Shown here: piece by piece, positions 1 to 9,900 of the stretch
How positions within the stretch are numbered: the first letter of the stretch is position 1
How the letters are laid out: the number at the start of each line of letters is the position of its first letter
Source: UBA2336 sp964419145
GTDB taxonomy: Bacteria > Bacteroidota > Bacteroidia > Cytophagales > Cyclobacteriaceae
DNA length: 64,000 nucleotides
Reading direction: 5' to 3'
Assembly: GCA_964419145.1 (NCBI GenBank)
Contig: CAYQOM010000006.1
Location: 1 to 64,000, forward strand
Program-made: the position numbers and the translations under genes
The notes under the pieces: model-generated
Databases searched by the model: none
Told to the model about the DNA's origin: nothing
The model's input: only the letters and a program-made list of their open reading frames with translations

Positions 1-2140
1 GCTACCGGGGGTACTGCCATTGCCGGACAAACCGCTGCAACATATACCACACCCACACTAACCGGAACAACTAATTATTACGTAGCCATCAACAACGGTA
101 CATGTGAAAGTAATCGCACAATCGTAACAGCAACGATCAATCCAATACCAACACCTCCAACAACTACAGGTGCTAGTAATTGTGGAAGTGGAACAGTCAC
201 ACTAAACGCTTCGGGTGGAACTGCTGGTCAGTATCGATGGTACACAGTTGCTACCGGGGGCACTGCCATTGCCGGACAAACTGCTGCAACGTATACCACA
301 CCTGCACTAACCGGTACAACAAATTATTACGTAGCCATCAATAACGGAACGTGTGAAAGTAATCGTACGATCGTTACCGCTACGATCAATCCATTACCAT
401 CACCTCCAACAACAACGGGGGCTAGTACTTGTGGCAACAGTTCAGTAACACTAAGTGCTGCAGGTGGAACTGCCGGGCAATACCGGTGGTACACGGTAGC
501 AACAGGTGGAACAGCCATTGCCGGACAAACTGCTGCGACATATACCACCCCTACACTAACCGGAACAACAAATTATTATGTCGCCATCAACAATGGAACG
601 TGTGAAAGTAATCGTACAATCGTTACCGCTACGATCAATCCACTACCATCACCTCCAACAACAACGGGGGCCAGTATTTGTGGAAGCGGAACAGTTACAC
701 TAAACGCTTTAGGCGGAACTGCCGGGCAGTATCGATGGTACACAGTTGCTACCGGGGGTACTGCTATTGCCGGGCAAACTGCCGCAACGTATACCACCCC
801 TACACTAACCGGTACAACAAATTATTACGTAGCCATCAACAATGGAACGTGTGAAAGTAATCGTACGATCGTAACCGCAACGATCAATCCAATACCAGCA
901 GCCCCAACCACATCAAGTGATTCGCGTTGTGGCACAGGAACTGTAACACTTACAGCGGCTGGAGGAGTTGACGGACAATACCGGTGGTACACGGTACCAA
1001 CTGGTGGAACAGCTATTGCAGGACAAACAAACAGCACGTACACAACACCATCCCTGACGATCACAACAACATATTACGTTGCCCTGAACAACGGATCTTG
1101 TGAGGGTACACGTTCTCCGGTAACAGCCACGATTAATACAATACCAGCAGCACCAACAACTACAGCAGCTGCACGATGCGGAACCGGTACAGTAACACTC
1201 TCCGCTAGTGGTGGTGCAGCAGGTCAGTACCGATGGTATACGGTGGCTTCGGGCGGAACAGCTATTGCCGGGCAAACTAATAATACATACACCACGCCTT
1301 CAATAGCAGCAACAACCACATATTATGTTGCGATAAACAATGGCATTTGTGAAAGTACACGTACTGCTGTAACGGCAACCATTAACATTATCCCGACTGC
1401 ACCCACAACAACAAGTGCTGCACGATGCGGCAGTGGAACCGTCACACTCTCTGCAACTGGTGGCACTGCCGGACAGTATCGCTGGTATACCGTACCCACT
1501 GGTGGAACGGCCATTGCAGGAGAAACGAACAGCACGTACACAACACCTTCACTTGCGGGTACTACAACCTATTATGTTGCACTTAACAACGGATTGTGTG
1601 AAGGCGCTCGATCTCCAGTAACCGCAACCATCAACACTATACCCGCTGATCCAACCACTACTGGAGCCGCACGATGCGGAGCCGGAACCGTAACACTCGC
1701 TGCGGCTGGCGGCACAGCAGGTCAGTACCGATGGTATACTGTAGCTTCAGGTGGAACTGCCATTGCGGGACAAACCAACAACACCTATACCACTCCTTCA
1801 TTAAGCACAACTACTACTTACCATGTTGCGATTAACAATGGAACATGCGAAAGTGCGCGTACACCAGTAGTTGCAACAATCAACACATTACCAACTGCCC
1901 CCACGACAACAGGTGCTGAATCTTGCTTACCCGGAAGTGTAACCTTAAGCGCATCGGGTGGAACAAACGGGCAATACAGATGGTACACTGTGGCCTCGGG
2001 TGGAACAGCTTTGACAGGAGAAGTAAACAGCACGCTCGTTACTCCGGTTTTATTAGTGACCACCACCTACTATGTCGCTATTAATGACGGAAACTGTGAA
2101 AGTGCACGTACACCTGTAACGGCCACCATTGCAACGCCGG
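1..2140 (+). repeat. Tandem 249-bp repeats encoding 83-residue Ig-like units
   Basis: Equivalent codons of the unit (the residue after YTV) fall at 1, 250, 499, 748, 997, 1246, 1495, 1744 and 1993, an exact 249-base spacing with no indel. Units up to about 900 form one sequence class (CESNRTIVTATINP) and are nearly identical in DNA; the marker tgtgaaagtaatcg recurs at 103, 352, 601 and 850. Later units form a second class (RTxVTATIN.IP). The block may extend upstream of the window. Confidence 0.95.
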
Positions 2141-2721
2141 GCTGCGACAATGAGCCTCCGGTAATCGCACCGGTAACCTCAGTAACGCCCATTGGTGGAA
2201 TCATTACCATAAACCTGGTTGACCTGATCAGTGATACCAACGACAATGTGGATTTTTCAACGCTCACTATAATTGGTCAACCTACAAGCGGAGCAACGGC
2301 AAGCATTGACGCCAACTTTAACTTGATCATCAATTACCAGGGCATTTCATTCACCGGAACCGAAAACATTACCATACAGGTGTGCGATATTTTTGCCGCT
2401 TGTACTCAACAAGTACTTTCATTGGAAGTGGTGGGTGATATCGATGTATTCACCGCTATTTCGCCAAACGGTGATACCCGAAACGATGTTTTTCTGATTG
2501 CACACATTGAGAAATTTGACGATACACGCGAAAACCGGGTAAGTATTTACAACCGTTGGGGGGATTTAGTTTGGGATGGGCGCAATTACGACAACGCTTC
2601 TATTCTATTCATAGGCAAAGCAAATAATGGATCTGATTTGCCCGCAGGCACATACTTTTACAAAATTGAATTTTCTAGCGGACGACCTACACAAGTCGGA
2701 TACATATCGCTAAAACGCTAA
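1..2721 (+). CDS. T9SS type B cargo adhesin with tandem Ig-like (Ig_7/CHU_C-associated) repeats, 5' end outside the window
   Basis: The reading frame is open from base 1 to the TAA at 2719-2721, so at least 906 residues are visible and the N-terminus lies upstream. An internal GTG at 1243 is only a valine inside a repeat, not a start. The visible protein is about eight and a half copies of an 83-residue unit with a GQYRWYT core and one Cys near each end, typical of the Ig-like domain that accompanies CHU_C. A non-repeated beta-sandwich-like segment follows, then a gliding-motility-associated C-terminal domain (SPNGDTRND, IYNRWGD, LPAGTYFYKI, GYISLKR), the T9SS type B sorting signal. It should be secreted across the outer membrane and act as a surface or released adhesin; the ligand is unknown. 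It is a close paralogue of the next gene. Confidence 0.9.
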   Translation, partial: ATGGTAIAGQTAATYTTPTLTGTTNYYVAINNGTCESNRTIVTATINPIPTPPTTTGASNCGSGTVTLNASGGTAGQYRWYTVATGGTAIAGQTAATYTTPALTGTTNYYVAINNGTCESNRTIVTATINPLPSPPTTTGASTCGNSSVTLSAAGGTAGQYRWYTVATGGTAIAGQTAATYTTPTLTGTTNYYVAINNGTCESNRTIVTATINPLPSPPTTTGASICGSGTVTLNALGGTAGQYRWYTVATGGTAIAGQTAATYTTPTLTGTTNYYVAINNGTCESNRTIVTATINPIPAAPTTSSDSRCGTGTVTLTAAGGVDGQYRWYTVPTGGTAIAGQTNSTYTTPSLTITTTYYVALNNGSCEGTRSPVTATINTIPAAPTTTAAARCGTGTVTLSASGGAAGQYRWYTVASGGTAIAGQTNNTYTTPSIAATTTYYVAINNGICESTRTAVTATINIIPTAPTTTSAARCGSGTVTLSATGGTAGQYRWYTVPTGGTAIAGETNSTYTTPSLAGTTTYYVALNNGLCEGARSPVTATINTIPADPTTTGAARCGAGTVTLAAAGGTAGQYRWYTVASGGTAIAGQTNNTYTTPSLSTTTTYHVAINNGTCESARTPVVATINTLPTAPTTTGAESCLPGSVTLSASGGTNGQYRWYTVASGGTALTGEVNSTLVTPVLLVTTTYYVAINDGNCESARTPVTATIATPGCDNEPPVIAPVTSVTPIGGIITINLVDLISDTNDNVDFSTLTIIGQPTSGATASIDANFNLIINYQGISFTGTENITIQVCDIFAACTQQVLSLEVVGDIDVFTAISPNGDTRNDVFLIAHIEKFDDTRENRVSIYNRWGDLVWDGRNYDNASILFIGKANNGSDLPAGTYFYKIEFSSGRPTQVGYISLKR

Positions 2722-2923
2722 ACCCTTGTTTAAGATTTAACCACATAAAAATCAGTCGCTTAGTTACATTCCTTTAGTAGGTTTATATTCTGTTAACACA
2801 AACACTTTTAACTTAAAACTTTTTGATTTTCTATTAAGCTGAAAAAGTGATTGCTTCAGACAAGTTTTTCAACGTAATAACTAAAATTTTCCGAAATTTA
2901 TCTCCCCCAAACCCCTCATTTCC

Positions 2924-5134
2924 ATGCGTTACCTTCTGCTGCCGGGCTTTTTTCTTATTAGTTTTTTCATTCATGCTCAAATCAGCAGCAACTTCAATGC
3001 CAATGCTGAAGGCTGGACCGCACCAGACGCTAATCCGGCTATTGCGTACAGTGCCACAGGTGGTAATCCAGGCGGATATGTATCCGGTAATCCTTTTTCC
3101 ATCAATTTCGGAGCAGGAACAATATATTATCCTTTCTACTTTGTAGCACCCACATTGTATTACGGTAATAGAAGTGCCTATTACAATGGAACCCTACGAT
3201 ACGATGTGCAACAAAGTACAACAGGGGCGCCAAATCAACATGCTGAAGTATCCATTGCCAACAACCTGGGAATCGTACTGTACTATTTTCCTCCCTCTTC
3301 TAATCAACCGCCCGCTGCGCCTTCGTGGGCAACGTATACAATTGTACTAAACAATGCATTGGGTTACTGGAAAACTACCAACAGTCCGGCTGGTGCACCA
3401 GCTACAGAAGTTCAACTTCAAGGTGTGTTGGCCGACCTGGCAAATCTTTCCATACGCGGGTTGTACCGCGATGCCAATGTGAATGGTCGATTAGACAATG
3501 TTAGGTTTACTCCTCCAATCATTATCAATACGCAACCCACCAATGCTACAGTTTGCAGTGGTGCCATCACAACCCTTACAACGGCTGCATCCGGTAATCC
3601 AACCATCACGTATCAATGGGAGATTGAAAGCAGCCCCTCGGTTTGGACAACTGTTACAAACACCGGTGGGTATAGCGGAGCCACCACGGCAACCCTTACC
3701 ATTAACACTACCGGAAATTTTGGTGCTGGCAATTACCGATGTCGTGTTTCAGGAATAAATGTAGTTGATGCATTAACTAATTCAGCAACACTCACAGTTA
3801 ACTTCACCGCAGCACCAACTACTACAGCAGCTGCACGATGCGGAACCGGAACCGTTACACTTACTGCGGCTGGTGGTGCAGCGGGGCAATACCGCTGGTA
3901 TACCGTGCCAACGGGTGGAACAGCCCTTGCCGGACAAACAAACAGCACCTATACAACTCCATCAATAAGTACCACAACCATCTACCATGTAGCGATAAAC
4001 AACGGAACTTGTGAAAGTACACGTACAGCCGTAACGGCAACCATTAACACAATTCCGGCAGCACCAACTACTACAGCAGCTGCACGATGCGGAACCGGAA
4101 CCGTTACACTTACTGTTTCTGGTGGTGCAGCAGGGCAATACCGATGGTATACCGTACCAACGGGTGGAACAGCTATTGCCGGGCAAACCAATAACACCTA
4201 TACAACTCCTTCCATTAGCACAACTACAACTTACCATGTCGCGATAAACAATGGAACCTGCGAAAGTGCACGTACACCTGTAACAGCCACTATTAACTCA
4301 TTACCAATTGCGCCCACTACAACAGGTGCTGAGTCTTGTTTGCCTGGAAGTGTAACGCTAAACGCATCAGGTGGTACAAACGGGCAGTATAGGTGGTATA
4401 CCGTACCATCGGGTGGAACAGCCCTTGCCGGAGAAGTCAACAACACGTTTGTAACTCCTGTCCTCTCCACAAACACGACTTACTACGTTGCCCTTAGCGA
4501 TGGCACATGCGAGAGCGTGCGAACACCCGTAACGGCCACCATTGCAACTCCGGGTTGCGACAATGTACCTCCAATAATTGAACCTGTTAGTTCAGTAACG
4601 GCCATTGGTGGAATCATTACCATAAACCTGGTTGAACTGATCAGTGACGGTAATGACAACGTAGATTTTTCCACCCTCACGATTATCACTCAACCCACCA
4701 GCGGAGCAACGGCAACCATTGATGGCAACTTCAACCTGATCATTAACTACCAGGGTATTTCATTTACAGGTACTGAAAACATTACGATTGAGGTATGTGA
4801 TATTTTTGGCGCCTGCACCCAGCAGCTACTATCTCTTGAAGTAGTGGGCGACATTGATGTCTTCACGGCCATCTCGCCTAACGGTGATGAACGCAACGAT
4901 ATTTTTCTGATTGAGCACATTGAAAAATTTGACGACACCCGTGAAAATCGGGTAAGCATTTATAATCGTTGGGGTGATTTGGTTTGGGATGGTCGCAATT
5001 ACGACAACGCTACTGTTCTATTCACAGGCCAATCAAACAATGGTTCCGAGCTGCCTGCCGGTACCTATTTCTTTAAAATAGAATTCTTTACTGGGCGACC
5101 CACGCAAACGGGCTACATTTCCCTTAAACGATAA
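2924..5134 (+). CDS. T9SS type B cargo adhesin: laminin-B-like domain, Ig-like domain and three 83-residue Ig_7 repeats
   Basis: 736 residues. The start at 2924 gives a signal peptide (LLLPGFFLISFFIHAQ, cleavage near residue 20). Residues about 20-195 resemble the laminin B (domain IV) fold found in bacterial surface proteins (NFNANAEGW, NPGGYVSG, LDNVRF). An Ig-like domain follows (about 196-295), then three Ig_7 units at 249-base spacing (YTV codons 3905, 4154, 4403), the beta-sandwich module and the type B sorting domain (SPNGDERND, IYNRWGD, GYISLKR). The last repeat and C-terminus are clearly paralogous to the preceding gene but carry many silent differences. Secretion by T9SS is inferred from the sorting domain; binding function is unknown. 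Confidence 0.9.
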   Translation: MRYLLLPGFFLISFFIHAQISSNFNANAEGWTAPDANPAIAYSATGGNPGGYVSGNPFSINFGAGTIYYPFYFVAPTLYYGNRSAYYNGTLRYDVQQSTTGAPNQHAEVSIANNLGIVLYYFPPSSNQPPAAPSWATYTIVLNNALGYWKTTNSPAGAPATEVQLQGVLADLANLSIRGLYRDANVNGRLDNVRFTPPIIINTQPTNATVCSGAITTLTTAASGNPTITYQWEIESSPSVWTTVTNTGGYSGATTATLTINTTGNFGAGNYRCRVSGINVVDALTNSATLTVNFTAAPTTTAAARCGTGTVTLTAAGGAAGQYRWYTVPTGGTALAGQTNSTYTTPSISTTTIYHVAINNGTCESTRTAVTATINTIPAAPTTTAAARCGTGTVTLTVSGGAAGQYRWYTVPTGGTAIAGQTNNTYTTPSISTTTTYHVAINNGTCESARTPVTATINSLPIAPTTTGAESCLPGSVTLNASGGTNGQYRWYTVPSGGTALAGEVNNTFVTPVLSTNTTYYVALSDGTCESVRTPVTATIATPGCDNVPPIIEPVSSVTAIGGIITINLVELISDGNDNVDFSTLTIITQPTSGATATIDGNFNLIINYQGISFTGTENITIEVCDIFGACTQQLLSLEVVGDIDVFTAISPNGDERNDIFLIEHIEKFDDTRENRVSIYNRWGDLVWDGRNYDNATVLFTGQSNNGSELPAGTYFFKIEFFTGRPTQTGYISLKR
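3811..4557 (+). repeat. Three tandem 249-bp Ig_7 units
   Basis: Exactly three 83-codon units. The first two share long runs of DNA identity (for example around gcagcaccaactactacagc at both unit starts), suggesting recent duplication or homogenisation. Confidence 0.85.
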
Positions 5135-5225
5135 GGTTTTTCTGTAAATTGAGATCGCTTTATTACCAGTCAGCGCTCTGTTAAAGAGTCTTATCTTGAT
5201 AATTTAGCCATCAATCTACTTCCTA

Positions 5226-6827
5226 TTGAAAACAATCATCCGGAACACCTTTCAGTTAATTGTTTTACTGGCCATCCTGGTTACGCTTTCTTTTCTTTCC
5301 TTTAAGCTTAGCACCGTTACTAACTCACTCCTGCTTTATCTACCGCTGGTGCTTGGAATTGTATTTATTCATTGGTTCGGTTTAAAGGTAGTTCCGGTAC
5401 TGCTCATTAATGGCATTACAACACTCATGATTTATGGTGTAACCAAGTTTCCACCGTTTATGATCATGATATCAACACACGAAGCCGTTGTTGCCATAAC
5501 ATCATGGTTACTGTATCAAAAATTATTTCACCAAAAACATAGCGAACGCCTCGGCAATACCGAATCCTTTCTACGGTTTCTGTTTCTTGGTATTGTGATT
5601 CCGGTTTGCGTTAATTCAATCTATGTCTATCATTATGGCTTTGTTAAAGGTGACATGGACAAGGTAGTCCTGTATTGGCTTTCTGACTTCATCACCATTC
5701 TTCCGTTATCAATCGCTTTACTGTACTTTATTGATTTTAAACCAGATACACAGTCTTTTCAATTCAAGTCGTTTAAGATAAGCCGTAGAGCACTCATTGA
5801 ACTAGGATGCATAAGTTGTGTGTTTATTGCCCTATCCATATTATTTCCATTTGATAAGTACTGGTTTATCTATGGTATTGGCGCTACCCTTTTTGCGTTG
5901 CGTTGGGGATTCTCTGTTGCCATCGTACTCAACGTGATCATTTTCATGCTCAGCTACTTGCTGCCTCTTTTTGATTTTGCTTCTTCTTTACTTATCACGC
6001 AGGGCTCCACGCAATTCATAAGCGTTCACCTGGGCATGAGTACCATGATGTTTGTGTCGCTATTGGTGGGGCGTGTCGTTACTGACCTGAGTACAGCAGA
6101 ACAAAATCTGAAAACCGAAAAAGCACGGGTAGAAAAAATCAACGATGACCTGCAGCAGGCCAATGAAGAGCTGGATCATTTTGTTTATAGTGTTTCACAC
6201 GACTTAAGCGCGCCACTAAAATCAATCAAAGGATTAGTGACTGTTAGTCGAATGGATCAAGTCAATGCCCCACTATATCTTGAGAAGATTGAAAAAAGCG
6301 TACAGCGGCTTGAGGATTTTATTGACGAGGTACTGGAGTACTCGCGCACCAGCCGAAAAAACCTGGTCTATGAAAGTATTCAACTAAAAGAATTAGTCGA
6401 TCAGGTGAATGCCAAGTTTGAATTTCTGGAAAATTATTCCAGTATACATTTTTCCTATGATCTGCAGGCGCCTGTCATCACAAGTGATCGGTTTCTACTT
6501 CGGGTGGCGTTAGGCAATTTAATTTCCAATGCCATTAAATATCAAAAAAAGTATTCCGACCACAAGCCCTGGATTATTTTTAAAACCTACCAAGACGCTT
6601 CAAACCTGATACTGGAAGTTATTGATAATGGAGAAGGAATTCGTGAGGAATTCAAAGGTAAACTTTTCAACATGTTCTACCGCGGTACAGCCAGTTCTTC
6701 AGGTTCGGGCCTTGGGTTATACATAGCCAAAGAAGCTGTTCAAAAATTAGGAGGGACCATCTCTGTCGAATCCGTATACGGTAAAGGCTCAACCTTCCGG
6801 ATTAAACTGCTCGCAGGCCAACTTTAA
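5226..6827 (+). CDS. Membrane sensor histidine kinase with MASE1-like N-terminus
   Basis: 533 residues. The likely start is TTG at 5226, because no ATG lies upstream in frame and the reading opens directly into a membrane segment. Residues about 10-290 form roughly eight hydrophobic helices like a MASE1 sensor. A coiled coil (about 295-320) leads into the HisKA domain with H-box SVSHDLSAPLKS (phospho-acceptor H325) and a HATPase domain with N-box (LGNLISNAIKYQ), DNGEGI and GSGLGLYIAKEAV. There is no receiver domain and no response regulator gene beside it; it lies between two adhesin genes. The stimulus and partner are unknown; control of the adhesins is a guess from position. Confidence 0.88.
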   Translation: MKTIIRNTFQLIVLLAILVTLSFLSFKLSTVTNSLLLYLPLVLGIVFIHWFGLKVVPVLLINGITTLMIYGVTKFPPFMIMISTHEAVVAITSWLLYQKLFHQKHSERLGNTESFLRFLFLGIVIPVCVNSIYVYHYGFVKGDMDKVVLYWLSDFITILPLSIALLYFIDFKPDTQSFQFKSFKISRRALIELGCISCVFIALSILFPFDKYWFIYGIGATLFALRWGFSVAIVLNVIIFMLSYLLPLFDFASSLLITQGSTQFISVHLGMSTMMFVSLLVGRVVTDLSTAEQNLKTEKARVEKINDDLQQANEELDHFVYSVSHDLSAPLKSIKGLVTVSRMDQVNAPLYLEKIEKSVQRLEDFIDEVLEYSRTSRKNLVYESIQLKELVDQVNAKFEFLENYSSIHFSYDLQAPVITSDRFLLRVALGNLISNAIKYQKKYSDHKPWIIFKTYQDASNLILEVIDNGEGIREEFKGKLFNMFYRGTASSSGSGLGLYIAKEAVQKLGGTISVESVYGKGSTFRIKLLAGQL

Positions 6828-6903
6828 CCCCCCCCTCACATCATTGGGGTATTCTCCACCTTACTGATTTTAGCGTAATTTCCATTACGTTAATTTCTCC
6901 CCT

Positions 6904-9900
6904 ATGCCACGCCTGATAGCCCTCATTTCGCTGATTCTGATCGGTAAACTATGTTCCGCTCAAATCACCAGCACGTTTGATACCGATGCTGATGGGTGGA
7001 CCTTTTTCGATAGCAGTACGCCCATCACCGTAAATCATCAATCCAGCAACGGAAATCCCGGAGGGTTTGTGTCCGTAACCTATTCGGCCTCTACTACTAC
7101 CACCACAGAGTCGTGGTTCGCACCTGCAAAATTTTTAGGAAATCTGGTGGTTCGTTCACTCGGTCAGGATTTTAAGTTTGATCTTCAGCAATCCATTGCA
7201 GGCACCGGATCAACCCCGGGCATAGCAGAAATTCGCATTGAAAATGGTGGAAGTGTCTTGGTATACCAGCTTCCCGTAAAACCCGCAGTAGCTCCAGCAT
7301 GGAATTCTTACTCCATCAAACTCGATGAAACAGGTGGATGGCTGTGGTCCTCCACATCAGGCAGTGCCGCGACCCGTTCTCAAATCATTCAAGTGCTCAC
7401 AAATGTTACGTCTATTGAAATCAGGGGCACATATGCAACAAATGCCACATACACATCCGGGCTTGATAACGTTATCATTGAGCAGGCCACTTTAACTACT
7501 GCACCGCTGGTATCAACCTTATCAGTTACTTCCGGAAAACCAGGCGATGTGATCTCCATTAACGGTAGTGGTTTCGATCCTGATCCAAACAACAATGTGG
7601 TGTATTTTGGCTCGATAGCCGGCACAATCAACAACGCAACCAGCAATCAACTAAGCGTAACCGTTCCCATAGGTGCTCCCCATGGAAAAATCAGTATTGT
7701 TAATAAAACCACCGGATTAACCTGCACCTCTTCCAAACCGTTCAATCCTGTTTTTGATGGAGGCGGAAGAATTATTCCTGCTTCACTCAAACCAAAGTTT
7801 GATATGCTATTGGATCCAACAACGGGGAATGATATTAGAGGCATTAAAATTGGTGATATAGATGGCGATGGATGGAACGACCTAGTCGTTTCTGAAAGCG
7901 CGATCAATGACATTTCCATTTACAGAAATTTAGGTTTAGGTGGCAGCCTGTCGTCTTCCTCGTTTGCACCCAAAGTCAGTCTAGATGGTGCAGGCAACCA
8001 GGGAAGTTTGTTCCTGTTTGATCTTGATGGAGATGGACTACAGGATATTATATCCAGTTTTGGCAATGGGTCACAATCATACTTTGTAACTTTCCGGAAC
8101 ATCAGTACTCCAGGCAACATTGCTTTTGAAACCTTTGAAAGATGGCAAGGCAATGCGTACTCTTCTTTTGTCTCCAATATTGTTGACGTTGATGGTGATG
8201 GTCGTGTGGATTTGATCGGGCAACATGGTAACGGAAGCGTAAACCCCGATTTTTGGATTGCCCAGAATATCAGCACACCTGGTAACATCGAGTTTGGTGC
8301 ATCCCTCAATTACTTTGGAAACACCTTAGATGCGGGCGAAGGTGTTGCAGTAGGAGATTTAGACAATGACGGAAAACCTGAACTAGTTGTTAGCCATAAT
8401 TTTGGCGCCACGCTATCGTTGTTAAAGAATACATCAACCCCGGGATTAATTTCGTTTAACAACATGGGGTCGATAGCTACTGGCCAATACAACCGGGCAA
8501 CTCAAATTGCCGACATGAATGGCGATGGATTAAATGATATCATCTTCAAATTCAATGGCACTCAAGATATTCGGATATTCCTGAATACCAACAGCGGAGG
8601 AGAGCTCGCTACTTCAGATTTTGCCACTGAAATTGTGCTGACCAGTGAACTCGGGAGTTATGGAGGCATGTCTATTGCCGATGTGAATGGCGATGGTAAA
8701 CCCGACATTCTGGCTTCAGATGATGGAGATATTGGTGTATTTGAAAACATCTATACAGGTGGAGCTTTTAACTCAACGGCCTTTGCTACGGCACATTTAT
8801 TTCAGGCCTCCGGAAATTCAACCTACCCTACCAGTCCGATTGCAGCCGATTTAAACGGTGATTCAAGACCTGACCTTGTTGTTGGGATAACGAATACTAC
8901 ACCCCGAAGAATTTCCATTTACGAAAACGTGAATGTAAGTGCGCCTCTCATTTCCGTAAACACTGTTAGTCCACTTGCCGGTAATGTGGGTAGCACCGTA
9001 ACCATTACCGGTTCAAACTTCTCTGCTGTACCCAGCGAAAATCATGTTTACTTTGGTGCGATTGAAGCGACTGTGCTTACAGCAACACCTACAGAACTTA
9101 CCGTAAGTGTTCCGGCTGGCGCTACGTATGCACCGGTAAGTGTTCGTAAAGGTGAATTGATGTCACGGTATCACCTCCCGTTTCAAACCACGTTTTCATC
9201 AGGTATTACGTTTGATAACTCGCACTTTGCACCGCCTGTTGAGTTTGCTCTTAGTGGAGCTAACTATGACATCGAAGTAATGGATCTGGATCTGGATGGC
9301 AAACCGGATATTGCCGCAGAAGGCGGTTCACTACTAACTTATTTTTTTCACAATACACATAGTACCGGTGCAATCATTACATCTTCACTCACAGCAGCCG
9401 GTGTAACCAACACCTCAGCGGGGAATGGAAGATTGGTAGATGCTGACGGTGATGGTCTTGCCGATCTTGTTTCCCCAAATGGCAGGGCGTATCAAAACCT
9501 CAGCACTCCAGGTTCAATTTCGTTTAGCACTGATGTATCGTTAGGCCTGGGCGATAGCAATATTGATTTTGGAGATCTAAATCTGGACGGCAAACAGGAT
9601 CTTGTCATCGCAGCAGGAGGTTCTTCTTCGATACGTGTGATGGAAAACCGAAGCAAGGTTGGCCCTTTTGTTGCCGTAGGCGTGTTTGGAACATTTGCGC
9701 CTAATGTAACGGTAGCCAAACCTTCAACAGGAGGCGGTATCGTAATGACCGATCTCGATAACGATGGCCTCCCAGACGTGGCCGTGACCAATCCCGGCTC
9801 CGACAACATCAGCATCTTTCCAAATGCCGGAAGGTTTCGGGTGAATACCGCATCGTTCAATCCACGAATTGATATTGCAGTTGGTGATAACCCTGGCAGA

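Noticed and set aside
1..2140. Regularly spaced repeats resembling a CRISPR-like array
   Set aside because: The period is 249 bases, a multiple of three, and the whole unit is translated as an Ig-like domain; there are no short repeats with unique spacers.
327..2267. Many minus-strand ORFs of 60-120 codons over the repeat array
   Set aside because: They recur with the repeats, have no signal or domain, and are antisense shadows of the adhesin frame.
1243..2721. Separate gene starting at the GTG at 1243
   Set aside because: The frame is open back to base 1 with unbroken repeats; GTG is a repeat valine.
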